This document shows positions 37,136-47,300 of a stretch of DNA of 64,000 nucleotides, piece by piece (the first letter of the stretch is position 1; the number at the start of each line of letters is the position of its first letter). The stretch is from Halichondria panicea. Its lineage: Eukaryota > Porifera > Demospongiae > Suberitida > Halichondriidae. The position numbers and the translations under genes were made by a program. The notes beneath the pieces are model-generated. The model saw nothing but the letters and a program-made list of their open reading frames with translations. It made no database searches and was not told the origin of the DNA. The stretch is from NCBI RefSeq assembly GCF_963675165.1, contig NC_087378.1, positions 6,133,205-6,197,204 of the forward strand. The letters are read 5' to 3'.

Positions 37136-37494
37136 CAGCCTATCTATCTGTTCTTCACTGTCACAAGCACTGCTCCTATGAGTCAGATTCCAGGTGAGAG
37201 TTCACTGTTACTTTATAAAGTAGCTCATGTTTTGTTGGTTTGCCCATCCCTAGCGGTCTGTAAAACAGTTTTTGTCGGGTTATTAACATTATTAGGTCAG
37301 CCTGTAGTTCCAATAAGCTTTCTTGAAGAAACTAGAGCTTGAACTGCTAGAGTTAGAGGTTTTATAAACTATAAAGAGGCTAATGTTCTTGCAGTGCAGG
37401 CTGGGCTTTGGGTGTTCATGCTTTCAAGATTCTCTGTACCTGTGCTTGACTTTGGCTCTTATTTCTATTCACAGATGAGAACTTGGATGCATGA
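26069..37494 (+). CDS. INPP5A: Inositol polyphosphate-5-phosphatase A (type I)
   Basis: Eighteen coding exons (26,069-26,146; 26,902-26,940; 27,102-27,202; 28,151-28,238; 28,540-28,603; 29,621-29,652; 29,718-29,789; 29,912-29,964; 30,127-30,193; 30,285-30,428; 31,498-31,587; 31,714-31,785; 31,888-31,958; 33,098-33,148; 36,116-36,176; 36,350-36,409; 37,139-37,193; 37,475-37,494) join in phase to 405 residues; the vertebrate protein is about 412. It removes the 5-phosphate from Ins(1,4,5)P3, ending calcium signalling. Diagnostic motifs are VTSNLGSVFEN, ALHCQEIGGKDFE, WSRKGFLHTRW, NIHLFHDDDN, GDFNFRL (about 232), CPAWCDRIL (about 342) and GDHKP (about 378), so both 5-phosphatase signatures are intact. 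I chose the ATG at 26,069 because it aligns with the family start. The C-terminus ends DENLDA and lacks the prenylation CAAX box of vertebrate INPP5A. CA repeats abut two acceptors. Confidence 0.95.
28749..29150. repeat. 21-bp minisatellite in an INPP5A intron
   Basis: About 19 near-identical units of GGTTGGGTTACAATCAGAGGA (A/G variant at one site, some units with AGAGTG). Because the unit is a multiple of three and lacks stops, long open frames appear on both strands; these are not genes. It lies in the intron 28,604-29,620. Confidence 0.97.
30580..31460. repeat. GGCATTGGGCGTGAGGTGATC tandem array, interrupted
   Basis: Units of about 50-60 bp containing GGCGTGAGGTGATCTTTACC occur once or partly at 30,583-30,640 and about five times at 31,203-31,460. 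The array is split by the TTAA-flanked element at 30,645-31,202. It lies in the INPP5A intron 30,429-31,497. Confidence 0.8.
30645..31202. mobile_element. 558-bp TIR element with TTAA target duplication
   Basis: The ends GGTTACGATGCAGTGTT and its inverse (AACACTGCATCGTAACC) are flanked by TTAA at 30,641-30,644 and 31,203-31,206. TTAA targets are typical of piggyBac and Kolobok superfamilies; no transposase is encoded. Confidence 0.87.
36250..36348. repeat. (CA)n microsatellite ending at an INPP5A splice acceptor
   Basis: About 100 bp of CA dinucleotides with two CCCACA interruptions. The last CA merges into the AG that precedes exon 36,350-36,409, replacing a normal polypyrimidine tract. Cys/Val and His/Thr open frames here are repeat artefacts. 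Confidence 0.96.
37071..37133. repeat. (CA)n microsatellite ending at the next INPP5A acceptor
   Basis: About 60 bp of CA dinucleotides followed by CTACAG and exon 37,139-37,193. This is the second consecutive INPP5A exon with a CA tract as its 3' splice region. Confidence 0.95.
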
Positions 37495-38463
37495 AGCCCC
37501 AAAGCCCAGCATAGTGCACCTAGAACGTTTGTTATAAGTATTTAATTTTTATCCCCTTCACTTTTTGGAGATTAAAATATTGTAGTGTTTGCACTGCTGC
37601 TACGTACTTGTATATAGGTTATCTTAGATTTTATTTGTTCTTTTTATGCACTCTCTAAAGCTTTACACTGTTCTACAAGTAGCTATGTTTTAATCCTCAC
37701 TGGATAAAGCTGTATTATTTCATGTAACAACAATCTATCCTGTGCGCACAGTATATTATTGTAGGTATTGTTATTAATTTGATCATTGTGACAATTGCGA
37801 AAAACTACATACCCTAGATAGCTTAATGGAGCTCTAATCGATATCCTAAGTGTTAATTGGTGCTATCAATTCTAATGGCTGGTTGTATACATGCAATAGA
37901 CTTGGATGGTGGTCATGAATTATTCACCTTATTAAATTCATGTTAGCCTGTGGCCACAAAATAAATGATGGTTATAGTATTGATTGGTTGGTAATGGGCC
38001 AATGTAAAGTTATGAATAATACCAAAACAAACTATTAAATGCTGCCGTTCTTCAATATAATTATATTTAAATAGCTAACTGTCATTATTACGGTTTAATT
38101 ATTATTATATGACTGCATGACCTAATAATTTATTATATAGGTTTCCATGCATATCGTGCATGAAGTCAGTCTGCAATCACTCTCTTCTCAATACTACCAG
38201 TATCTCATAAAAGTGATGTTATTAAAGAGACAGCTATGAAAGACAGGTTTTCATTATAATTGTTCAAAAGTGGGTGTGTGTTGAGGGAATATTTGCATAT
38301 TGTGTGGGCGGAGTAGTTTATAGGGGGTGGAACCAACTCGTGGTTCATTTGAAGTGTCTTCTATAGATATATCTGCAACTCTAGCGCTTGTTAGCTCTCT
38401 AGCTATATAGCACTTATCACTAAGCTTTGAAACGCTGCAAGATCTTGCTATCACCTCAAACAG
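37495..38463. promoter_or_regulatory. INPP5A 3' flank and homeobox gene 5' flank
   Basis: About 970 bp. AATAAA-like words follow the INPP5A stop (for example ATAAATG near 37,960). Near 38,404 there is TATATAG about 60 bp before the homeobox ATG, a possible TATA element. No gene or repeat is recognised. Confidence 0.35.
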
Positions 38464-40472
38464 ATGACAACTGACCGTATGACGATGCAGTACTACGCTC
38501 CTCACACACTACAGAATGCAAGACACCCTGAGTATGCCTACCCTCCTCCACACGTTACTAGTCCTCGTATGCAGTGGCCCGGGCATCCTGGAGTATGGGG
38601 CTATGATTTTGCTGCAGCAGCAGCCTATCAAGGTGGATATCCAGTGAATGTAGATCCCCAAAGAAGCCCTTCTTATCACATTACATCTCCTACAGTGTCC
38701 GAAGCAGCACAAGGAACACCACATAACATTCGTGATATACTTGGCAGTCAACAACAGCAACACACGCAGGGTAGTGAAGGTGCAAAGACTCCGTCAAGCT
38801 ACCAGAAGTCTCCTACAAGTGCAGCAGCTGTTTTCAGTCCTGAGCACATGCGATCTCCCACTACCCCAAATGCTCCTGTACCTCCGATGTCCTATACTGC
38901 AGATCCTCACTCTTTTTACATGCCTGCCATGCCCAGAATGCCAGGTGTGTTGCTTGAAACGATGTGTTGTCTGTTTTTTGCTAGTGAGCTGCATGTATAT
39001 AGGTGAAGTGAAGGTCAAGTGTGTAATTTATCCAGCAGTTATTCCCTAGGAATGTACCATGTTAGGTAGTTTGTACTGGTTGGTATATATGTTGCCTAGG
39101 CGCTAGGCAGTAAGGAAACTTAGCTGGGTGTAACGATATTCACTGCTGATGTGAATATGCTTATCTCAAGTGGAAACATGCCCCCAATTGCCTCTAACCA
39201 ACCAGTGGATTTACACACCCCCTTTTTTCTGCAAGTACACGTTTTAAGGAGGAAGTCTGTGTGAATTAAACCTACGTTTGTACTCCATATACATTTTCAG
39301 TCCTGTTTTTTAAGTTATCTCCTATTCGCACCAATTTGCGCTGTATTATAGCCTACTGTGATCAAAGCTTTCTTGCTCTAAAACTTTGGTCTTACCGTTT
39401 TGCATTGTCACAGAGGATCTTGTCGGTATACTGCGCATATAATGTGGGTTTGTATGTGGTTGTGCTTTGCTATAATACTATATCTCTTACCAACTTGGGC
39501 CAAAATACTACTCTTTCTGAGTAATCACTATTCACCAAAGTTTGTAGTTGTTGGGAACACTTGAGATTAGCTATTGTTTTGTGCAAGTGCAACCACTTAA
39601 AATTCATGAATATCTTAACTTAATTGTCATTTAGTGTACATGTATCTCTTTAGCTCTCATTAAAATTTATGAATGTCTACAGTAGTGTACCAAATTTATA
39701 CTACAATAATTATTGCAATAAATCTGATAATTGACCATTGTCTAATTATCAAGTTTTAGGCTTTACCACATAACATAATTCCCCTCTAACCATACTCCCT
39801 CTGTGTGCAACCCCTGAGGGCCTTCTAGAGTGCTGATAATCATTGCCTGCTTGTGTACAGCTAGCATATGGTGCAGGTGTGGGTGTCCAGTTACAGCCCC
39901 TCCTGCTGGAACCTGGGAACCTCCCACACACAGTCCAGACCAAGAATGTTGTCTGCGTTTCTCATTATAGCAGACTATAATTATTCATTGTGCCTTTGTC
40001 TATTCAGCATCTGCCCATCGGAATGTCAATAAATATATTTAGCACAAAAAAAACCACCTGTGAATAGCTGGTGTACTGTGGTAATCTGGAATAATCATTA
40101 AAAACCAATGTTTAACCATTTCCTCCTCTTGTCCCCTCTGCAGTTGGCTATGAAGGTGCCCATGGAGAGGGACCTCCCCCCGGTCTCATCTGCATACCCC
40201 CCCACCCACACATCCCCACCTCCCCTCTTACTGGCAAACCAGGGGATGATAAAGGTTCCAAAGATGGAAAGAAAGAAAAGAAAGGCCGAGCAACATTCTC
40301 CGGAATGCAAATTGATGAACTTGAGAAGGCATTTAATGCCACACAGTATTTGACTACAGCAGAAAGAGCTAGGTTGGCTGATAGACTGAGCCTGTCGGAG
40401 AGTCAAGTTAAAATTTGGTTTCAAAACAGAAGAACAAAATGCAGACGGACATCTTGGAAGCAAAAAAACTAA
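38464..40472 (+). CDS. NK-family homeobox transcription factor, NK6-like (NK5/6/7 group)
   Basis: Exons 38,464-38,944 and 40,144-40,472 (phase 1) give 269 residues. The N-terminal 190 residues are Pro/Ser/Gln-rich with a short [11 protein letters not shown] motif resembling the INDILS repressor-type motif of Nkx6 proteins. The homeodomain is C-terminal and nearly ends the protein: [51 protein letters not shown]. FSGxQI, the ERARLA run and SESQVK are shared with Nkx6; Q50 and N51 give NK-type TAAT-core DNA binding in the nucleus. Position 56 is Cys where nearly all homeodomains have Trp. The start could also be the ATG at 38,479 or 38,485. Sponge NK5/6/7 genes are the likely orthology group; Nkx6 proper is less certain. 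Confidence 0.9.
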
Positions 40473-40835
40473 ACTCTTTTATACATAGATTGTAATACAC
40501 ACAAAACAAAGGTACACTTAAAACTCGAGCACAAGTATTGCTTATTAATTTTGTCTTTCCAACACCACTGTTTATACTGTTTAGCCTTTTTCTTGCATGT
40601 TTCTGACAATACATGATGTGCACAACTTCTACCAATTTGTCAATACATTCTCTTGTTTGTGGTATAGTAAAGGATTAATTGTCACAAGTATAGATCTACA
40701 TTAGCCCTGAGGGCAACAGCTGCATGTATGCATGTACTGTATAAAATAATATTAATGAACTAGATCTAGCTAGCTAGCCCAGCAGAGCTAAAGGTAATAA
40801 AAGTGTAGGCCTATAGAAGAGCCAAGAGAGTTGGT
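40473..40835. promoter_or_regulatory. Gap between homeobox gene and next gene
   Basis: 363 bp. It should hold the homeobox 3' UTR (AATACA/ATAAAA words at about 40,610-40,800) and the next promoter. No distinct element seen. Confidence 0.3.
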
Positions 40836-42190
40836 ATGGATGATCATGTGAATTTGGTGAGTACATCTAGTTCATTATGGTCAACAGGCTACAATTTTAG
40901 GGTATCAATTTAGGTGGGAACAGAAGCTGAGCAAGAAAGCATTGCCAGAAGTTTAGAGGTAAGAGTGTTTTGATGAGGACTAAATTTATAACCACTTTGA
41001 TCAGCCTGGAGCTACAGCGGCTACCTCTGGATATGAGCGTTCTGGTCAGACGGAGCACCTTGAAGGTAAGTATATCTGTAATAATTATTCAATATTAAAT
41101 TGTACAAATTTCCATCATCTGGTGTGTGCCTTGGTAGCCTGGCTAAGGTTAGTTAGCAAGGCCCGAGCTCTGTTTTCTAGAAAGAATTGATGTAGATTCT
41201 ACCGTCTTTTTTCTAATTACAGAACCATTCTAATAGAAGAACCAACGCAGTTCTTTTATTTTTTATTCTATTTATGAACCATTTCCATTTCCGATTGTGG
41301 TGCTTAGTTAATTAGTTATATAGCACGACCATAACTAACAACTTTTGGTTATAAAATACAGTTAGCATAGCTTCAAGCACATACTCTGCAAGCCATGCTC
41401 AGTTAAATGCTGCTGTTGATGATACACATTCGATAGAATACTACTTTGAGTGCAGATATAGCTAATTTAAATCACAAACGTTTGAAGTCTTGAACTTTGA
41501 GCGGCTATGTTCGAGGCAATCTGGTGAATATTTTGTTCTTTTGTTAGCTCCACCCTATTCTAAGAACCAATTCTCAATAATAATTCTTTTGTTGTTCCAA
41601 ATGTGGACCATTTTCAGAATCGAATTAATTGTTTTTGTGCTGTAATTAGAACAAAGACGATAGATGTATGTGCTTATCCATATAATTATAATTATCTCAT
41701 TATATAGCCAAACCAGTTAAATTTTTATGCAGGTTATGACCCCTATTCTTTTAGTAAGGAATTGGAAAAGTTGGATGAAATGAGTAAAACCCTCGAGACA
41801 GTAAAGCAAAACTTCAACAAATGTAGCAGTAAGTACTGTTCTTATATGTGGTTTGCATGCTTCTATAACTCTTCCAATTTAGTGGGAAGCTTACTACTGA
41901 ACGCTGATGTTGTGACAATGTTTGATCCTGTTTCAAGTGAGCAGCTCAAGTCGATTGTCATGAGCTGCAACAAATGTGCAGATAAAATCGCTGATATGCA
42001 AACACAATCCATTGACAAGAGCAGTCACAATGAGGACAAGAGCAGTCACGACGAGGGCATGAGCAGTCCCTGTACACTAGCTCAAGATTCAATGGCTACT
42101 AGTGAAACTGAAACAGACACTCAAGAGCCCATGGAACATGATCAAAGTATCAACCCATGTTCCACTGATCAACCACTTCATGAAGATTGA
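40836..42190 (+). CDS. Unrecognised 176-residue acidic coiled-coil protein
   Basis: Exons 40,836-40,856, 40,914-40,958, 41,005-41,065, 41,733-41,828 and 41,883-42,190 join in phase and end at TGA. The middle has a heptad-like stretch (KELEKLDEMSKTLETVKQN) and a short segment SSEQLKSIVMSCNKCADKI that is likely helical. The C-terminal 50 residues are acidic, Ser/Thr-rich with two SSH(N/D)E repeats. Size and layout recall small adaptor subunits of lysosome-positioning complexes (BLOC-1/BORC type), but no motif proves it. The last intron is only 54 nt, divisible by three and free of stops, so its retention would keep the frame. Confidence 0.65.
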
Positions 42191-42509
42191 AAAGCATAAT
42201 TATAGTATAAAGAGAACATGAGTCTATAATTATAATAATAATACTGTTAGATACAAAAGTACATGTGATGTACCGTTAAAATACACTTCATGTAATGTGA
42301 TTGTTCTGTACTAGATGTGCTCTTGTGACCCTATTCCTTGACAAAATCCCTGCAGAAAAAAAAACACGCACCTTAATTATATATTAATGTGTTTCAATAA
42401 TGATTGCACAATCATAGTAACGATAGGGGAGGTCAGGGTACACTTTTCAGTGGGTCGAAACTCAATAATATATACTTAATTAATGCTTGGTTTTCAGTAA
42501 AGGGTTTAA

Positions 42510-42585
42510 AAAACATACAAGGGGGTGATTTGAACAAACAAAAGCTTAAGTCAAACTCTTACCACTAAACTACTAGAGTCATGTA
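42510..42585 (-). repeat. tRNA-like sequence, probable tRNA-derived SINE
   Basis: On the minus strand, TAGTTTAGTGGTAAGAG (A box, 42,572-42,556) is followed about 30 bp later by TTGTTCAAATCACC (B-box-like, around 42,526-42,536). A full cloverleaf cannot be drawn convincingly: the acceptor arms do not pair. This is a pol III internal promoter pair, best read as a SINE head or decayed tRNA. Confidence 0.6.
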
Positions 42586-42675
42586 GGTGGCGAAAACAAA
42601 AAAAAGTTATACAAGATTTGAAGCCAGACTTCAATCTACTCTCATGACTAAGTGTACTCAAAATACAGAGGCTGC

Positions 42676-44135
42676 TCACATGAGACAGAGAGCAGCTTCC
42701 TCGGCGGTGAACTGTGAGCCAGATTCAGTGGGTGGGTCGTACTCATGTAATGCCCTCCTCCACACTCGGATTTGTCCCTGCCATGACCGTGTGCTGCAAG
42801 ACTTGCTCTTATCAGGTGTCCAGGGATTGTCACGAGTACGCTTCCACCTATGTGTTGATAAAACCAATAGATGATCTTATCATATTAAGTGTGTGGGCTT
42901 TACGTAGATACCTTGACTACAGTAGAGTGCTACATTACAATCCGTAGTGGGCACTGCAGGTATACCGTATAACTGGAAAATTTAATGTGTTTCAATTTGG
43001 CGAATTTTACTGAATCAAATTAAGTTTTCCAGTGGATACAACATCATTGCTGTAGTAGCCACGCCTGGGACGCCAATTAAAGTTGGTTCAAATGGCTTAT
43101 TCATTAAATATAATTATTACCCGCCAATTATATATATACACGTACATGCCCAATACCTCAAATATACTTATGACATTTAGTGTATTCAAACGTACTTTGG
43201 GACAGTCTGTATATATCTTTGGTATCCTGTTGTATTCTTTCCATAGTCAATCTGCTTTGTCCTTTGGGTGATTTGATGGCCACTAAGCACCTCTTTTCCA
43301 CTACCACTACTCACTGAAGATGATCGTGGCCTCCTCTCAGAACGTAACCTGTGAGCATTGAAAGATAGTGACACCACGAACACTATTTGAGTGACACTTC
43401 GACTTACACTTCAGTGGGATCCACTTTATCAACTGAAGGTGGGAAGAGGCGACGCTGTGCAGCTGTCGAAGCCTTATTGGGTCGACTGTAAATAATCGTT
43501 GTTATGTGAAATGTTACCTTTACATCATAATCATAAATCATATTCATTACCTGTCACTATCAGGGGTGGCTTCTATTTCCATCATATCCGCTTCAATTTT
43601 TGTGGTGGTAGCTGGTGACAATGATCTACTGGGTCCCACATCGGTAGGTGCTTTAGAGAAGGCACTTCGTTTGGGCAGGTAGTCTATGGGAGAGAGACAA
43701 GTACGATCCTCCATAGTACGTTTTGTGAGTCTGGGTTCGAGGGCCTGTGCATAGGAGAGTGCTTGAAAGGGTGATTCAAGGGAGGGTGTGTCATTCGAAT
43801 GTGAGGGTAGATAGGGATAGTCTTCGTTTAACTCTTTGAATGCGCCTGCGCCTGGGCCAGAGATGGGGGTGGTATGAGAGGCCGTGGGCGTGACAGGACT
43901 ATGGTATCCATCGGGGTATCTGCGTGACTTCCTTATTTCCAGTGATCTATCCCTAAAACAAGCAGAACATAGTTTAATGATAACTTGAGGGAATAGATAT
44001 TTACCTCAAACTGTTCAGTGTTTCCATGTCGCCTTGTTGCTCTGCTTCCACTATATCGCCCCAGGGAATGTGCTCAAACTCTAACTCTGGCTCCCAGATA
44101 GGGGGAGAGTGGGGTCTAGTTGCTGTGGTCATCAT
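42676..44135 (-). CDS. SLBP: Histone RNA stem-loop-binding protein
   Basis: Exons 44,005-44,135, 43,551-43,952, 43,408-43,485, 43,196-43,348 and 42,676-42,847 join in phase to 311 residues. The RNA-binding domain near the C-terminus is diagnostic: QRTKQIDYGKNTTGYQRYI, then TPDKSK (the TPNK phospho-motif position), STRSW and QIRVWRRALHEYDPP. It binds the 3' stem-loop of replication-dependent histone mRNAs and directs their processing, export and translation. The N-terminal half is Ser/Pro-rich with SP and TP sites, including a WEPELEFEHIPWGD segment. It faces MMS19 with 234 bp between start codons. The exon at 43,551-43,952 is long and low-complexity, as usual for the family. Start chosen at the first ATG of a Met-Met pair. 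Confidence 0.94.
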
Positions 44136-44369
44136 GTAGTACAGTTTACAGCTTACAAGAAAGTTTCGAAGTCTTCTCAAATCCTCTCACAACAAAAGAA
44201 AAAAAGATTCGCCACTTTACCGCCAAATATTCCCGCTCGCTTTTGACCTTTGGTATCTAAGGTTCCTCAGCTCCATCTTTGTTGCCTTCAAAACCACGTG
44301 GCTTTTATGAGTGGGCGTTCACTACCACACTTTTTTTTACTTGGAGTGCTTTCCAGCTACCTAGACAGA
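44136..44369. promoter_or_regulatory. Bidirectional SLBP/MMS19 promoter with E2F-like sites
   Basis: The 234-bp gap between two outward-facing start codons must serve both genes. At 44,218-44,227 TACCGCCAAA is the reverse of TTTGGCGGTA, an E2F-type site, and TTCCCGCTC follows at 44,230 (GCGGGAA on the other strand). E2F control would suit SLBP, which is S-phase linked in other animals; this is inference from sequence words. Confidence 0.55.
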
Positions 44370-47300
44370 ATGGATTTGCAAGGTCTCTGTCAGGAGTATG
44401 TTGATGGTCACTCTGCATCAGATGCTCCAAAGACTTTAGCACAGAGTAAGCTCATCTTAATCCTCAGATTCTATATCATGCTCACGTTGTAGGTATACAA
44501 AAGGGGACTACTGATCTCCTAAAGCTGGTAGAGGCACTTGGGTGAGTGTAATACATGTATACAAGCTAGAGAGTTATATTGACAATTTACATGCACTAAC
44601 AGAACCTACCTCACAAGCACTAACGTTGACAATCGGTGCTATGGTACAAAGATGCTGGCAGAAGTTCTAACTCATTTGAACCTCCTCTCACACAAACTGC
44701 CCCTGGAGGATGGTCAGTGGAGTTTCACGTGATATATGTAGTATGTACTGCCAGAGCTACCCCCCTCCCCATGACATACTGTCCCGAGTAATAAAAGCCT
44801 GGGAAGATAGATGCAACACTGGCTACGGACAACACCACCCCTCACACATACCCACAATAATACCATCTATCCTGTTTGCAGTGGAGTACTTGATTGCGTT
44901 TCACTGTGACCGACTCAAGGACAGAGCTATTTTGCTACCACATGTACTGACTGGGATACACGCCATGGTAAATCAGCACCTACCATTGAGAAATAATGAG
45001 GCCACTACTCTGTTATAGGTGTCTCGCTATCAGCTCAGTGATGAAAATGTTGTTCTGGTGTGCAGAACCATCTTCAAGGAAGTACATAATCAGGTACATG
45101 TATATCAGCTAACCTCTTCTGTTTTATACTCGTTTTCAGTCCCTGTCGTATGCGGACCGCTCTCTTCTCTACTCAATTATGGAGCATTTCCTAGTCAATC
45201 ACATCACAGGTACTTAAGTATAGCTATCTTTGGGCATTGTAGCATGTCAAGATATGAGTCATTCAAAATTTAATGTTTGTATGTATAATTTAAAATGTGT
45301 GCCTCAGGCTATAGCAATTAGTATCCTGCTAGTGTTCACAAATCACAACTCGGGAACTATTACTTATATCTATACGCCATAATTACTGTGTATTTTTCCT
45401 GTAGCTGTTCAGGCTATTGGCAGTGAGTTTGTCTTGGGATACATTCAAGCTATAGACGGAGAAAGAGACCCCAGAAACCTGCTAACTGTGTTCACCTCTG
45501 TACCAATCATTGTACAGAAACTTCAATTCGGTAAGAATCGTTTTCACTCTATTTTATATCATTTCTTTCATTCACTTGTAGAGACGTTAGCTGAAGACCT
45601 ATTTGAGGTGACCTCCTGCTACTTTCCCATCGACTTCACCCCTGTAAGCATACCTACAGCTCACTTATGTCCCATGCATGTTTTTACATTGTTGGTTGAG
45701 CATAATGTACGTACGTATAATGGTAGCAGCCAATGAGTAGAATCTGTAGTACGTGCATACGAGAAACGGGCCTGCTGTATCTTTAAATAGTATATATACT
45801 ATTATAATAGTCATGCTCGAATTGTATCAGTTTTTTTCCTCCCTCCCCAGCCTCCAAATGACCCTAATGCAGTGTCAAGAGAGTCTATCATCACTGCCCT
45901 CCGAAAATGTCTCACGGCTACCCCCAAATTTGCAGAGGTGCGTTCAAATACCGACTTAGTCCTTCTGAGTATTGTTATACCGTATAGCGCGAAATTTTCG
46001 AGGCACTTATATTTCGTGGATTGGCCTCTAAAAGCCATTTCGTTGCACAATGTTCGCGGAATGACTGCTTACCGGAAGCCACGCCTTTAGATCTTGCACG
46101 TTATAGCAGGTAAAGAACGATTTTCGTGGACTTAATTTTCGTGTAGGATTGCTAACCCACGAAATCCACGAAAATTAAGCCCCTCGAAAATTTCGCGCTA
46201 TACGGTATATATATAAAGTTTTTGGATGTGTGACCAGTTTATGTACTAAGTTGAGTGAGAACAATGTTTACTATGACATAATATTAATACTACACTTCGT
46301 TTGGACTGGGACATCCACTTCTTTATACACTCTGATATCCTACAATGTTGTGTACCATAACTCTAGAGAAAACTTTGACTGTTTTGTGAGTTAGTATATC
46401 TCTACTAATCCTCTACTTCTCATGTGGACAGTTTTGCATTCCACTTCTCCTTGAGAAGCTCTCCTCTGACATCCTCTCTGCCAAGTTGGACTCTCTCCTC
46501 ACCTTGGAGAGTGGAGCTCCCGTGTTTGGGCCTGCTAATCTGCGGCCATTTCTAGATTCTCTCTGGGCAGCTATCAGGAAAGAAGTGAGTGCCCCCCCCC
46601 CCCCCCCCCCCCTACCAATTCTCCTGATAGTAGGCTTGTGGTCGCATATAAAATGAAGACTCCCTTTAGTTCTGATTTGTATGGCTATTTGTTAATGTAC
46701 AGATAGCCTTGTCCCTACGCCCACTTCCTCGAGCCTGCGTAGGAGGCTAATTACATGTATATAGTACTTGAAGGTGCATGTATGTTTCTCTCTCCCCTCC
46801 CCCCCGCATATACATATCAATAGCTTGTTGGTCTTAGTGTTACTCTGCTAGAGAGATAGCTACTAAGACAGTCCAATCAACAACCTAATGTTATCATCTT
46901 GTCATTTCAGATGTTCATGTCCTCTAGTGCCGAAGTTCAGGTATGTGTACACCTTTATACATATGCCCTTCACTATTCACTGTGATAACCAACCACAGTT
47001 GGTGGCTGCCAAAGCATTATCGTCCTTATCGTCTACTTTCTCCACACCGCCACATGTTAGCGGCCACAGTGAAGACTTACTCAAGTCACTAATCGATCAA
47101 ATCTTGCAAGGCACGTACACTGTACAAATAAATTATAGTGAGCAAAATGTAAAACTAAATCTGTGCCTATAGGTTCACTTTGTCATCTAGTCGGTTGGTA
47201 ACTAAACCATTGTCTAGTTGTTTCTTTTCTCATGGCATTACAATAATCTTGTGATGACTTGTTGGAGTAAAATCTGTTTATGTAACAGTCTCCTTTGCCA

